DNA of 29,718 bases from a bacterium (GCA_016712675.1 JADJQR010000002.1:1-29718), one strand, 5' to 3'; shown: positions 1 through 6,421, numbered from the stretch's first letter. Translations and numbers: made by a program. The notes: generated by a model from the sequence alone, not told the origin.

Positions 1-143
1 GTCAATCTGCCAGAGAAGTCGTTAGGTGTGGCGATACGAACTTCGCTGTGCGTGATAGCCGTGATGGTGGAGGGTGTAGCGCTGTCCTTGTACCGCAACT
101 GTGCGCCAACCTCCCATCCATGAAGGGCTGCGTATTCACTCAT
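1..143 (-). CDS. Hypothetical protein, truncated by window edge
   Basis: An ATG at 143 opens a frame with no stop to the window edge, giving 47 codons of a longer protein. It starts 8 nt inside the end of the gene at 136..702, the same coupling style as the rest of this leftward array. The visible part is soluble and polar (MSEYAALHGWEVGAQLRY at the start) with no recognisable motif. It may be a small SH3- or DUF-like phage protein, but nothing visible supports a function. Reading frame and coupling make it a likely real gene. Confidence 0.65.
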   Translation of the reverse strand, partial: MSEYAALHGWEVGAQLRYKDSATPSTITAITHSEVRIATPNDFSGRL

Positions 144-702
144 CGTGGTCATGCGTCGCCTCCATCGTCGCCGATTGTTGAAAGCCTGGGGCACGCCATG
201 TGTCTGCCTCGTAGGCATGAACAACGGATTCGGTCTTGTCTGGGGTGCCTTGGCAGCCGGGGCCGTCACCGTCCAAAGCGCGGGTCAGTAGCGTTGCCGC
301 CGCTTGGTATGAGATCGACTTCTCGTGAGTCGCAAACCTGTCACGCAACTCCCGCACCCGCAGGACTTGTGCCGCCAACCTTGCGTGATCCACCAGCAGA
401 TCGTTGTACCGGGCACGAAGACTTCGCTCCGCTTCCTCGTCGGCCTGCACCTGTGCCTCTGCCACGCTGTCACTGCATGGCCAGTCTTCCCCGCAGCCAG
501 CGCAGATGGGGGCACCTTCATGAGAGACCGCGCGACCTTTGCACCCACCTTGCTGGATAGGTACATCGGTGCAGATGACATGCCTAGTCCCTGCACCATC
601 ATTGTCCTGCGGTGGTTGAGAGGCATCGTAGACAATGGCGTGCGTGATCTTCGGTGGCACCCGGTATGGGTCAGGCATCGGCTGAAAGTTGCCGTCAGGC
701 AT
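136..702 (-). CDS. Hypothetical protein with cysteine pairs and coiled coil
   Basis: A 188-residue protein of unknown function. The first third holds spaced cysteines (C44, C54, then CAGCGEDWPC near residues 67-76), which could form a small zinc site. The middle (about residues 80-125) is charged and helical, likely coiled coil (AEAQVQADEEAERSLRARYN). The ATG at 702 overlaps the upstream gene by 8 nt. Base composition here is somewhat less G+C-rich than in the structural genes, as is common for actinophage accessory genes. No catalytic motif is visible. Confidence 0.75.
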   Translation of the reverse strand: MPDGNFQPMPDPYRVPPKITHAIVYDASQPPQDNDGAGTRHVICTDVPIQQGGCKGRAVSHEGAPICAGCGEDWPCSDSVAEAQVQADEEAERSLRARYNDLLVDHARLAAQVLRVRELRDRFATHEKSISYQAAATLLTRALDGDGPGCQGTPDKTESVVHAYEADTWRAPGFQQSATMEATHDHDE

Positions 703-1048
703 GTCTACTCCGAACTGCGGTCACGAACGGTTCGGACACCCTCAGGCATCCGTCCAGCAGCCCGAGGGCTTCGGCGTAGGCCTTCACCTTCGCCTTGTCG
801 ACCTGCTCCACGGTGACCGTGGCGGCGGTGATCACCTCGGCGGGGAGGATCTTCTCGGCCAGGTCGAGGCGGAAGTCCTTCTTCTGGGTCACCCGGAACA
901 TCGGCGCCCCGTCGATCTCGACGGTGCCGCCCACCTCCACGGCGTCGATCAGGATCGCCTTCTGCTCCTTGATCCTGGCCTCGAGCGCTTCGAGTTCGGC
1001 CTGCAGGCGCAGCAGCTCCTTGGCGGCCTGCTCCACGTTGGCGCTCAT
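695..1048 (-). CDS. Hypothetical coiled-coil protein
   Basis: A 117-residue protein. Residues 1-35 form a strong predicted coiled coil (EQAAKELLRLQAELEALEAR), followed by a short beta-like segment (GGTVEIDGAPMFRVTQKKDF) and a helical C-terminus. The start overlaps the stop of the Lsr2-like gene by 4 nt (ATGA), so translation is probably coupled. The layout resembles small phage proteins found beside Lsr2- or recombination-type genes, but no family can be named from motifs. Confidence 0.8.
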   Translation of the reverse strand: MSANVEQAAKELLRLQAELEALEARIKEQKAILIDAVEVGGTVEIDGAPMFRVTQKKDFRLDLAEKILPAEVITAATVTVEQVDKAKVKAYAEALGLLDGCLRVSEPFVTAVRSRHA

Positions 1049-1731
1049 GCCGCACCGCCGCTGGTGGCGTTGAGGTAGTCGGCCACGATCGCCTTGGGGA
1101 TGATCCCCGAGGGCGCGACGTCGTATCCGTTCTCCGCGGCCCAGGCCCGGACCTTCTTCGAGTCGGCCACCGGCGCGGTGCCCTTGATCTGCGCCTCGAT
1201 CTCGGCCAGCTGCTTCTTGAGCTTGTCGCGCTTGGCACGCAGGGCGGCCTTCTCGGCGTTCGCCTCCCAGGCGGCGTCCAGGGCGGCCTCGGCGGCCATC
1301 ACCTTCTGCGCGGCCTTCGCGATGCGCTTGTCCTCGTGATCGACCAGCGAGGCGGCGGCAGGGCGCCCCTCGGGCACGGATTGCAGATTCATGGTGGGTT
1401 CCTCCCGTTGGGTTGATGGTGTTGCGATGGGCTTGGCGGCGTGCAGACCTGGCAGGCGTGCGGTCAGGTCGTGCCGGTTGTGGCGGGTGAGGTGTTGCGC
1501 GAGCGCTCGGGGGGTGGGGCTGCGGAAGCCGGTCAGTCGGGACAGCACCGCGTGGATGTTCGTCTCGCCACTGCTGGTGATGAAGTCGACGTCGTCGCAG
1601 ATGTCGCAGATCTCGCGACGGCCGGGCTTGCAGAAGCGCTCGTGATTGGCCATGGCGATCCTCACCAGGTCGGCCGGCACGTCATCGTCGGCCACCACGA
1701 TGGCCTCGCAGTCGCGGCAGATGGTGCTCAT
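1045..1731 (-). CDS. Zinc-finger protein fused to Lsr2-like C-terminal domain
   Basis: This is a 228-residue reading frame with two parts. Residues 1-45 carry a C5/C8...H26/C29 zinc-finger-like set plus C37/C40. After a linker, a charged coiled coil (about residues 140-195) leads to an Lsr2-type C-terminal domain, whose pattern VRAWAAENGYDV...IP...Y..A matches the DNA-binding domain of the actinobacterial nucleoid protein Lsr2. Lsr2 normally carries an RGR minor-groove motif after the conserved Gly-Tyr-x-Val; here that position reads PSGII. The start at 1731 overlaps the upstream stop by 4 nt. A strong internal ribosome site precedes an in-frame ATG at 1392, so a separate 115-residue Lsr2-like product is likely. 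The long form may be a fusion of two former genes. Likely role: modulating host silencing or phage transcription, by inference. Confidence 0.8.
   Translation of the reverse strand: MSTICRDCEAIVVADDDVPADLVRIAMANHERFCKPGRREICDICDDVDFITSSGETNIHAVLSRLTGFRSPTPRALAQHLTRHNRHDLTARLPGLHAAKPIATPSTQREEPTMNLQSVPEGRPAAASLVDHEDKRIAKAAQKVMAAEAALDAAWEANAEKAALRAKRDKLKKQLAEIEAQIKGTAPVADSKKVRAWAAENGYDVAPSGIIPKAIVADYLNATSGGAA
1390..1406 (-). promoter_or_regulatory. Internal ribosome binding site and start of the short Lsr2-like form
   Basis: On the minus strand GGGAGG (1406-1401) lies 8 nt before an ATG (1392-1390) in frame with the longer reading frame. It is as good as any ribosome site in the window, yet sits inside an open frame. 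It would give a 115-residue protein (1392 to 1045) with only the coiled coil and Lsr2-like domain. Confidence 0.65.
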
Positions 1732-1862
1732 GACGACCTCTGCAGGTGGTCGGTCCCCCACGGCCGGAGCACCACAGTGGGATCGCCGTGCTTACGCACG
1801 CGGCGGTAGTGGATCTCGCAGCGGGCGCCGTTCGGCCCCCACGCGTTGCAGGCCGAGCTCAC
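1728..1862 (-). CDS. Small zinc-finger-like protein
   Basis: This 44-residue protein starts with GTG at 1862, overlapping the methyltransferase stop by 4 nt. It carries CNAWGPNGARCEIHYRR followed by VRKHGDPTVVLR. The same block (Y-R-R-x-x-K-H-G-D-x-T-V) occurs in the 85-residue zinc-finger protein at 3124..3381, so this looks like a shortened paralogue of it. Such C..C...C..H/C modules with an RxxxHGDP tail are common in actinophages and are presumed to bind DNA or RNA. Its stop overlaps the next start by 4 nt. Confidence 0.75.
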   Translation of the reverse strand: MSSACNAWGPNGARCEIHYRRVRKHGDPTVVLRPWGTDHLQRSS

Positions 1863-3127
1863 AGCAGCGTCCTTTCGATCGGCTTGGACAGCCGCGCCAC
1901 GATCAGCGGCAGGTAGTCGGCCTCGCGTTCGATGGCGATGCAGCGGAAGCCCTCGACGACGCAGGCTTCGGCGGTGGTGCCGGAACCGGCGAACGGTTCG
2001 AGGACGACGCCGCCGGGTGGTGTGACGAGCCGGACGAGCCACCGCATCAGGTCGACAGGTTTCGTGGTCGGGTGTGCGATGCCGTTGGCGCGTGGCCGTT
2101 CGGCGCTGCTGGCCTTGGCGGTGTAGTAGAAGGCGGGGAAGAACCGCGACGCGCCGCCCTCACCGCCGTAGGTGACATCCGGTGCTGGCCGTTTGGGAAT
2201 GAAGTAACTGCTCGCGTCGTATCTAGACCCCTCGGCGGGGAAATTCCGCTGCACGGCGACACCGTCACGGATGACCCCCGACTGCGCGTCCATCTCGGCG
2301 CACGGACATCCCGCCCCACACCCGCCGCCGGGGTCGCAGTCGGGGGCGTGGGTGAGGATCGTGTTCGCAGGCCAACGGCCGACGTTGGTGGTGCCGCCGT
2401 GCCGCGACCCGTTCAGACCGTCGCCGAATATCCCGGTGGAGTCCTCAGACGCCGACACGATCAACGGCCGCCCCGACGCTTCAACCCGGCACGCGTCGAC
2501 GTTGATCGCCCCGGTGCCGTACGCCAGGACGTTGCCGGCGACGGTGCCGGTCAGCGGTTTGCGGGCGACGACGATGGGTTCGTGGCTTGGTTTGAGGGCG
2601 GTGCCCCATCCGTCCCACTGGCGGGCGGCGTCGGTGGCGGGGGCGGTGACGGGTTCGACCTCCCCCGCGCTGGCGTTCATCGGCACTGCGCTACCCGCTC
2701 CGTTAGCACGCTGCGCCCTCGTCCCCACTACCTCTCGCGTCGCCCCGTACATCTTGTCGATGGCCTTGGACACGTCGAGCGACTTCGGGAACCCCGACCC
2801 ATACGTCCAGTGGATGCTGTCGCGGATCTCGAACCCGGCGTCCTCGATGGCGCACGCCATCCGGTGATAGGTGCGGGTGCCTCCGAATGCGAGCAGGTGC
2901 CCGCCTGGGCGAAGAACGCGGAGGCACTGCCGCCACATGTCGACGTTGTAGGCGATGCCAGTGGCGTCCCAGTGCTTGCCCATGAAGCCGCCAGACCCGC
3001 CGCCGGTCAGTTCGTACGGCGGATCTGTGACCACCGCGTCGACCGAGGCGTCGGGCAGTTCGCGGAGCACGTCGAGGCAGTCGCCGTGGTAGACGGTGAC
3101 GTCGCCGTCGTCGTAGTGGGGGTTCAC
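1859..3127 (-). CDS. DNA methyltransferase, DPPY type (probably N6-adenine, class beta)
   Basis: A 422-residue S-adenosylmethionine-dependent DNA methyltransferase. Catalytic motif IV is TDPPYELTGG (DPPY at residues 35-38) near the N-terminus. The AdoMet-binding motif FAGSGTT is near residues 379-385, preceded by HPTTKPVDLMRWLV. Catalytic motif first and AdoMet motif last is the class-beta order, and DPPY favours N6-adenine over N4-cytosine (usually SPPY). The long middle (about residues 110-330) holds the likely target-recognition region and a cysteine cluster (CDPGGGCGAGCPC, then LD/MD.QSG-type sequence) typical of phage orphan methylases. GTG start at 3127 overlaps the upstream stop by 4 nt; the longer upstream frame is a shadow of the zinc-finger gene. 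No cognate restriction enzyme is adjacent, so it is probably an orphan that masks phage DNA from host restriction. Confidence 0.93.
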   Translation of the reverse strand: MNPHYDDGDVTVYHGDCLDVLRELPDASVDAVVTDPPYELTGGGSGGFMGKHWDATGIAYNVDMWRQCLRVLRPGGHLLAFGGTRTYHRMACAIEDAGFEIRDSIHWTYGSGFPKSLDVSKAIDKMYGATREVVGTRAQRANGAGSAVPMNASAGEVEPVTAPATDAARQWDGWGTALKPSHEPIVVARKPLTGTVAGNVLAYGTGAINVDACRVEASGRPLIVSASEDSTGIFGDGLNGSRHGGTTNVGRWPANTILTHAPDCDPGGGCGAGCPCAEMDAQSGVIRDGVAVQRNFPAEGSRYDASSYFIPKRPAPDVTYGGEGGASRFFPAFYYTAKASSAERPRANGIAHPTTKPVDLMRWLVRLVTPPGGVVLEPFAGSGTTAEACVVEGFRCIAIEREADYLPLIVARLSKPIERTLL

Positions 3128-3381
3128 GACGCCACCTCGCAGACGTGGGCTTCCAGGTAGGGCCAGCCGTCGGTCGGCTTCTGCACGAGGGCGACGGTGG
3201 CGCCGCACTCGCCGCAGGTGACGACCCACAGCGTCGGGCCTTTGACGCGGGGTTCGCGGCGGCCGGGGGCGAGTTTGACGGTGGCGTCGCCGTGCTTCTT
3301 GAACCGCCGGTAGCAGGTATCGCAGTAGCCGCGGGCACGGGCAGACTTGGCGCAGTCGGGGGCGGCGCAAGTAGTAGTCAT
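3124..3381 (-). CDS. Zinc-finger protein
   Basis: An 85-residue protein with two cysteine modules. The first is CAAPDCAKSARARGYCDTCY near residues 5-24, followed by RRFKKHGDATVKL. The second is CGECGATVALV near residues 56-66, with later H and C. The first module matches the small DNA-binding-like zinc fingers common in actinophage genomes. It starts directly after the preceding TAG (TAG-ATG) and overlaps the methyltransferase start by 4 nt. The partner gene on the other side of the methyltransferase (1728..1862) shares its YRR..KHGD.TV block. Role unknown; nucleic-acid binding is inferred. Confidence 0.82.
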   Translation of the reverse strand: MTTTCAAPDCAKSARARGYCDTCYRRFKKHGDATVKLAPGRREPRVKGPTLWVVTCGECGATVALVQKPTDGWPYLEAHVCEVAS

Positions 3382-3522
3382 CTAGAACAACTCCGACTGA
3401 TTCTTCTGCTCGTCGAGTACGCGGAGGTTGCGGACCGCGGTCTGCGGCAATCCGGCGCTAGTTTGCGTCGGGCGGAGTTGCGCAACACCACGCCATGACT
3501 CGCTCATGCGTTGCGCACTCAT
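3382..3522 (-). CDS. Hypothetical 46-residue protein
   Basis: A short frame from ATG 3522 to TAG 3382. It overlaps the alanine-rich gene's stop by 4 nt (ATGA), has a GGAGAGG-like ribosome site just upstream, and abuts the next ATG without a gap. The product is polar and basic in the middle (RGVAQLRPTQTS) and ends acidic (RVLDEQKNQSELF). No motif is recognised. Its perfect fit between two coupled neighbours is the main reason to accept it. Confidence 0.7.
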   Translation of the reverse strand: MSAQRMSESWRGVAQLRPTQTSAGLPQTAVRNLRVLDEQKNQSELF

Positions 3523-4241
3523 GCGCCTCTCCTCATGTCGGGGTCGTCGGGGTGGATCGGGCCGATGACTTCACCCCACGGGCGAGTCAAGGTGTCGTAG
3601 GCATCAGTGGAGATCAGGTCTCGCGCCACCAGAGACCACGCCGCGTACCCCGCCGCGTCCCCCGCCGCGTACCCCGCCGCGTCCCTCGCCGCGTCCCTCG
3701 CCGCGTACCCCGCCGCGTCCCTCGCCGCGTACCACGCCGCGTCCCACGCCGCGTCCCACGCCGCGTCCCACGCCGTGTACCTCGCCGCGGCCCTCGCCGC
3801 GTCCCTCGCCGCGTACCTCGCCGCGGCCCTCGCCGCGGCCCTCGCCGCGTACCACGCCGCGTGTAGTCGCTTAATCTCGGCTGCGGTGAGACACCGCGCC
3901 CGCTCGATCAGCGCCGCGACCTGTTCGCCCTGCGGCCCGAACGCCTCATGCGCGGGCAACTCCCGCAGAACTCGGACCTCACGGCACCCGATCTTGTGCG
4001 GATGGTCTTCGTCGTGGTGAACGTCTCCCACCGGCTCCACCTCGAACAGTCGGCAGGGCCACGTCATCCCGTCGCATTCAGTCGGCACGGTGGCCAGGTG
4101 CAGCCAGCCGGGACCGGGGAACTCCGTTTCGTCGGAGTCGAGTCGGATCGTGTCGCCGGAAGCCAGGGCCGCGCCGTAGTCGATGGTGCCGGTGTAGAAG
4201 TCGGTTCCGTCCGGGCGGGTTGCCTTGTAGTAACTACTCAT
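3519..4241 (-). CDS. Alanine-rich tetrad-repeat protein
   Basis: A 240-residue protein. Residues 1-115 form a folded-looking domain (YYKATRPDGTDFYTGTIDYG, TWPCRLFEVEPVG, RVLRELPAHEAFGPQG) of a kind found at the N-terminus of several actinophage proteins. Residues 128-202 are about nineteen four-residue units of type A-A-[RWG]-[DYA], for example AARDAAWDAAGY, expected to form one long helix with aromatic and charged residues at regular spacing. The C-terminus (SLVARDLISTDAYDTLTRPW) is again folded. Both ends overlap neighbours by 4 nt. Function unknown; a binding or scaffold role or DNA mimicry cannot be told apart from sequence. Confidence 0.82.
   Translation of the reverse strand: MSSYYKATRPDGTDFYTGTIDYGAALASGDTIRLDSDETEFPGPGWLHLATVPTECDGMTWPCRLFEVEPVGDVHHDEDHPHKIGCREVRVLRELPAHEAFGPQGEQVAALIERARCLTAAEIKRLHAAWYAARAAARAAARYAARDAARAAARYTAWDAAWDAAWDAAWYAARDAAGYAARDAARDAAGYAAGDAAGYAAWSLVARDLISTDAYDTLTRPWGEVIGPIHPDDPDMRRGA
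3636..3860 (-). repeat. In-frame 12-bp tandem repeats
   Basis: On the plus strand the units read GCCGCGTACCCC, GCCGCGTCCCTC, GCCGCGTCCCAC and close variants, roughly nineteen in a row. Each unit encodes one A-A-x-x tetrad of the gene on the minus strand, so gain or loss of a unit keeps the frame. Some neighbouring units are identical, pointing to recent slippage or unequal recombination. Confidence 0.9.
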
Positions 4242-4591
4242 GCGTCACCGCCGTCGAGGGCGTCGGATTCCCAGGGCGTGGTGCCGTCCCAGTGTTCGGA
4301 CTGTTCGGCGTCGTCTTCTGTGTCGACGATCAGCACGAGCAAGCCGCCACCGACTACGTCACCCACGACCTCCCCGTGCCATTTCGGCCGCTTCTCGTAT
4401 TGAGAGCACCATGCGACGGTCTGTGGACTCCAATCGGGTCCTCGTCCTACGTGCTCGGTGGGCTCTCCGAGCAGCAGTTGGAGGATGATCGGGCAGCCGT
4501 CCTCCGGCCCGGCGGCGTCGTGGATGCAGGTTTCGCACCAGGCGGCGCTCCATGCGTCCCACTCACTTCCGTTGCTGAAGTAGGCGGTCAT
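4238..4591 (-). CDS. Hypothetical cysteine-containing phage protein
   Basis: A 117-residue acidic protein. The N-terminal half has WCETCIHDAAGPEDGCPI near residues 18-35, an arrangement (C..C...C) found in many small actinophage proteins that may bind a metal. It is followed by WCSQYEKRPKW and a strongly acidic C-terminus (VDTEDDAEQSEHWDG). The start overlaps the 24-residue gene's stop by 4 nt and its own stop overlaps the next start. No enzymatic motif seen. Confidence 0.8.
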   Translation of the reverse strand: MTAYFSNGSEWDAWSAAWCETCIHDAAGPEDGCPIILQLLLGEPTEHVGRGPDWSPQTVAWCSQYEKRPKWHGEVVGDVVGGGLLVLIVDTEDDAEQSEHWDGTTPWESDALDGGDA

Positions 4592-4662
4592 CGGGTGCCG
4601 TCCTTTCGGTACATGTAGTAGGTGGCGGCCAGCGAGCTGCGTCCGCAGATGGAGCAGTTCAT
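4588..4662 (-). CDS. CxxC micropeptide (24 residues)
   Basis: A tiny frame, ATG 4662 to TGA 4588, whose start overlaps the nuclease stop by 4 nt and whose stop overlaps the next start by 4 nt. It encodes MNCSICGRSSLAATYYMYRK plus a short tail: one CxxC knuckle followed by aromatic and basic residues. It could be half of a zinc ribbon that dimerises, or only a translational bridge. The double 4-nt coupling supports real translation. Confidence 0.6.
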   Translation of the reverse strand: MNCSICGRSSLAATYYMYRKDGTR

Positions 4663-5096
4663 GTCAGCCCCTCCACCCATGCCAGGGCCATCCGTGACCA
4701 GTCGGCCAGCGATGCGCGCAGCGCCCAGGGTGCGTCGGTGGGCAGCACCTCGTCCCCGGACAGCAGCAGCATCCAGTCGTTGGCGGCCATCACCGCATCC
4801 CAGTTCTCCACGCGCACCCCTTTGCGGGCGACGATCAGCACCCCGAGATCCGCGCCGGCGTGCACCGCTTCCCGTTCGGTCTCCTCGAGCCAGCGGCCCA
4901 GCTGGGCGTCACTGAAGGCATGGTCGCGATACTTCACCTCGGCGATGATCAGCGGGATGCGGGATACCACCAGGTCGCCCTGGTCGCGGTCGCCGCGCAG
5001 CGGTTGCCGGTCGGCCTGCGGCCAGCCGGACGCCTGCAGATACCGCTTGGCGGTGGTTTCCATTCGCGTGCCCTTGTCGCGGGACGGATTCGCCAT
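4659..5096 (-). CDS. Hjc/PD-(D/E)XK-like nuclease
   Basis: A 145-residue protein with the pattern of Holliday-junction-resolvase-like nucleases of the restriction-endonuclease fold. It has a basic N-terminus with RDKGTRMETTAKRYL (a glutamate in the first helix), then RGDRDQGDLVV (catalytic D), then IAEVKYRD (the E-x-K pair) near residues 52-55. The rest is a helix-rich tail. The family cuts branched or damaged DNA during recombination and packaging. It begins one base inside the upstream stop (TGATG). An alternative is a general phage endonuclease of the same fold. Confidence 0.78.
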   Translation of the reverse strand: MANPSRDKGTRMETTAKRYLQASGWPQADRQPLRGDRDQGDLVVSRIPLIIAEVKYRDHAFSDAQLGRWLEETEREAVHAGADLGVLIVARKGVRVENWDAVMAANDWMLLLSGDEVLPTDAPWALRASLADWSRMALAWVEGLT

Positions 5097-5272
5097 CAGC
5101 GCTTCACCTGCTCCCCGATGATCCGCTCGAAGTCCGTGCGTAGCCGGCGGTCCTCACGCCACACCCGCACCGCGCCGATGCTGTAGGCGGTGATGAGCAG
5201 CACCATGGCCAGGGCCATCGGTGCGAGCACGATCAGCCCGCATATCGCCAGCAGGGTCAGCACTACATTCAT
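5096..5272 (-). CDS. Small membrane protein
   Basis: A 58-residue protein. Residues 3-38 are strongly hydrophobic (VVLTLLAICGLIVLAPMALA onward), enough for one long or two short membrane helices. The C-terminal half is basic and helical (VWREDRRLRTDFERI) and probably cytoplasmic. ATG at 5272 overlaps the preceding gene's stop by 4 nt; the longer upstream frame is read-through of that gene's region. Function unknown. Confidence 0.75.
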   Translation of the reverse strand: MNVVLTLLAICGLIVLAPMALAMVLLITAYSIGAVRVWREDRRLRTDFERIIGEQVKR

Positions 5273-5385
5273 CGGTTCCTCCACTTGGTCCAGACATCGG
5301 CGGCCCACACGATCAGCCCGGTGATCACGGCGATGATCCCGACGGTCAGGAAGCCCTTCTCGAAGGCGTCTGCGAACTCACTCAT
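5269..5385 (-). CDS. Small membrane protein (38 residues)
   Basis: ATG 5385 to TGA 5269, overlapping both neighbours by 4 nt. It encodes MSEFADAFEKGFLTVGIIAV, then a continued hydrophobic stretch and a basic end (TKWRNR). One membrane helix, about residues 12-31, is clear. It sits beside another membrane protein (5096..5272), so the two may act together. Function unknown. Confidence 0.7.
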   Translation of the reverse strand: MSEFADAFEKGFLTVGIIAVITGLIVWAADVWTKWRNR

Positions 5386-6008
5386 GGCGCGATCTCCCAT
5401 CGGATCTTGGCTGCAGCCGCGGGGGCTTGGCCGTTGGCGTCTGAGCGGTAGGCGCGGGTAGTGCCGCGACGGTTGCCGCTGCGGTCACGGACCCGCGCCT
5501 TCGTCACCCACGCGTCGACCCATCCCGCGGCGCGGTAGATGGTGCCGGTGTGAACGTCCAAGTCCTGGTAGGAGATAAGCCGCGACACCTCAGGCAGATA
5601 GGTGCGGATGTAGCGGCGCATCTGCCCGAGCATGTGACTGGCGGTGCAATGCGGCGCGTCGGGCGCTACGGCCATGCGGCGAAGTTCAAGCCAGTCCTGC
5701 GGCAACGTCCGCGCGCTTGGGTTATGCCAGAACGCGACGGCGAAGACGGTGTAGCGGTGATGTGACGCGAACGCGAGACGCCACGGACCGCGCTGCAAGT
5801 GCGGCAAGCGCGAGTGCCACGCGGCGTTGTAGCGGATTAGCAGCGTCGGGTCGAACGGTTCGACGGTGAGAGCCGACGCCCTCGCCGGGGCGCCGTGCTC
5901 GTCGGGCTCGATGAGCGGGGCGAGGCGGCGGTCGAGAGGCGGCGGCCCCGACATGATGCCGGCGTGGTCGCCTTCAAAGACGGGGCCACCTGTGGTCAGC
6001 ATAGTCAC
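5382..6008 (-). CDS. Mom-like GNAT DNA-modification protein
   Basis: A 208-residue protein with a GNAT-type acyltransferase layout resembling the phage Mu Mom family, which adds a carbamoylmethyl-type group to adenine and blocks restriction. The central segment WLELRRMAVAPDAPHCTASH (residues 106-125) and the later ISYQDLDVHTGTIYRAAGW (about 145-163) correspond to the conserved core and the H.G.IY.A...W block of Mom-like proteins. The start is either GTG 6008, which overlaps the upstream stop by 4 nt and is preferred, or ATG 6002. The C-terminal 45 residues are basic and low-complexity (DRSGNRRGTTRAYRSDAN). With the methyltransferase in the same operon it points to DNA protection. An ordinary GNAT acetyltransferase is the alternative. 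Confidence 0.75.
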   Translation of the reverse strand: MTMLTTGGPVFEGDHAGIMSGPPPLDRRLAPLIEPDEHGAPARASALTVEPFDPTLLIRYNAAWHSRLPHLQRGPWRLAFASHHRYTVFAVAFWHNPSARTLPQDWLELRRMAVAPDAPHCTASHMLGQMRRYIRTYLPEVSRLISYQDLDVHTGTIYRAAGWVDAWVTKARVRDRSGNRRGTTRAYRSDANGQAPAAAAKIRWEIAP

Positions 6009-6082
6009 AGGACACCTACCGTCAGCAGCGTGGCGACGGCGACAGCGGCAAAGCACAGCACGGCCTTGATCCACTCAGACAT
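6005..6082 (-). CDS. Membrane micropeptide (25 residues)
   Basis: ATG 6082 to TGA 6005, encoding MSEWIKAVLCFAAVAVATLL and five more residues. It is almost entirely one membrane helix after a short polar start. It overlaps the upstream gene by 8 nt and the Mom-like gene by 4 nt (GTGA). It may be a genuine membrane peptide or a coupling leader for the modification gene. Confidence 0.6.
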   Translation of the reverse strand: MSEWIKAVLCFAAVAVATLLTVGVL

Positions 6083-6266
6083 CCCGGCCCCCGAAGGCGG
6101 GGTGCCGGTCGCGGGACACGTGCTCGACGGCCTCGAGGTGCAGGCGGTGGCGCCGGTACACCTTCAGCTCGTCGCGGGGGTCGACGGCGATCCCGATCCC
6201 GCACTCGCACAGCCGGAAGGGCCCGTCGGTGTGGTCGGTCAGCCGGTGACCGTAGTGCGGCCTCAC
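6075..6266 (-). CDS. Hypothetical small basic protein with CxC
   Basis: A 63-residue, histidine- and arginine-rich protein (RPHYGHRLTDHTDG; RLCECGIGIAVDP; YRRHRLHLEAVEHV). A CxC pair with nearby histidines could bind zinc. GTG at 6266 gives a GTGA overlap with the upstream stop; another GTG at 6272 is possible but fits the coupling pattern less well. Helical regions with several His residues recall small actinophage proteins of unknown role. Confidence 0.7.
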   Translation of the reverse strand: MRPHYGHRLTDHTDGPFRLCECGIGIAVDPRDELKVYRRHRLHLEAVEHVSRDRHPAFGGRDV

Positions 6267-6421
6267 AGCCACACCCCCAGGAAGACCCCGGCGCCCAGGC
6301 CGGCCACGATCGTGCCGGCCACCGCGGTGGGGGTGTCGTGCCCGCCGAGGTCGACGGCCCAGGCGGTCAGCCCGGCGGCGAAGACGACGGTCAGGAACAG
6401 CAGATGAGGCATGGCGATCAT
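6263..6421 (-). CDS. Small membrane protein, two helices
   Basis: A 52-residue protein beginning at ATG 6421 (ATGA overlap with the preceding gene). Residues 4-22 (MPHLLFLTVVFAAGLTAWAV) and 32-51 (TAVAGTIVAGLGAGVFLGVW) form two hydrophobic helices joined by a short polar loop (DLGGHDTP). No lysis partner is adjacent, so a holin role is not supported. Function unknown. Confidence 0.75.
   Translation of the reverse strand: MIAMPHLLFLTVVFAAGLTAWAVDLGGHDTPTAVAGTIVAGLGAGVFLGVWL

Noticed and set aside
1646-3160. Long plus-strand reading frame opposite the methyltransferase
   Set aside because: It is antisense to a protein with clear methylase motifs, has no ribosome site or recognisable domain, and shows the Arg/Gly/Asp-rich make-up of G+C-rich shadow frames. 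The same applies to 12113-13849 and 25671-27137.
3636-3860. Possible CRISPR-like array from regular repeats
   Set aside because: Units are 12 bp with no spacers and lie in frame within a coding sequence.
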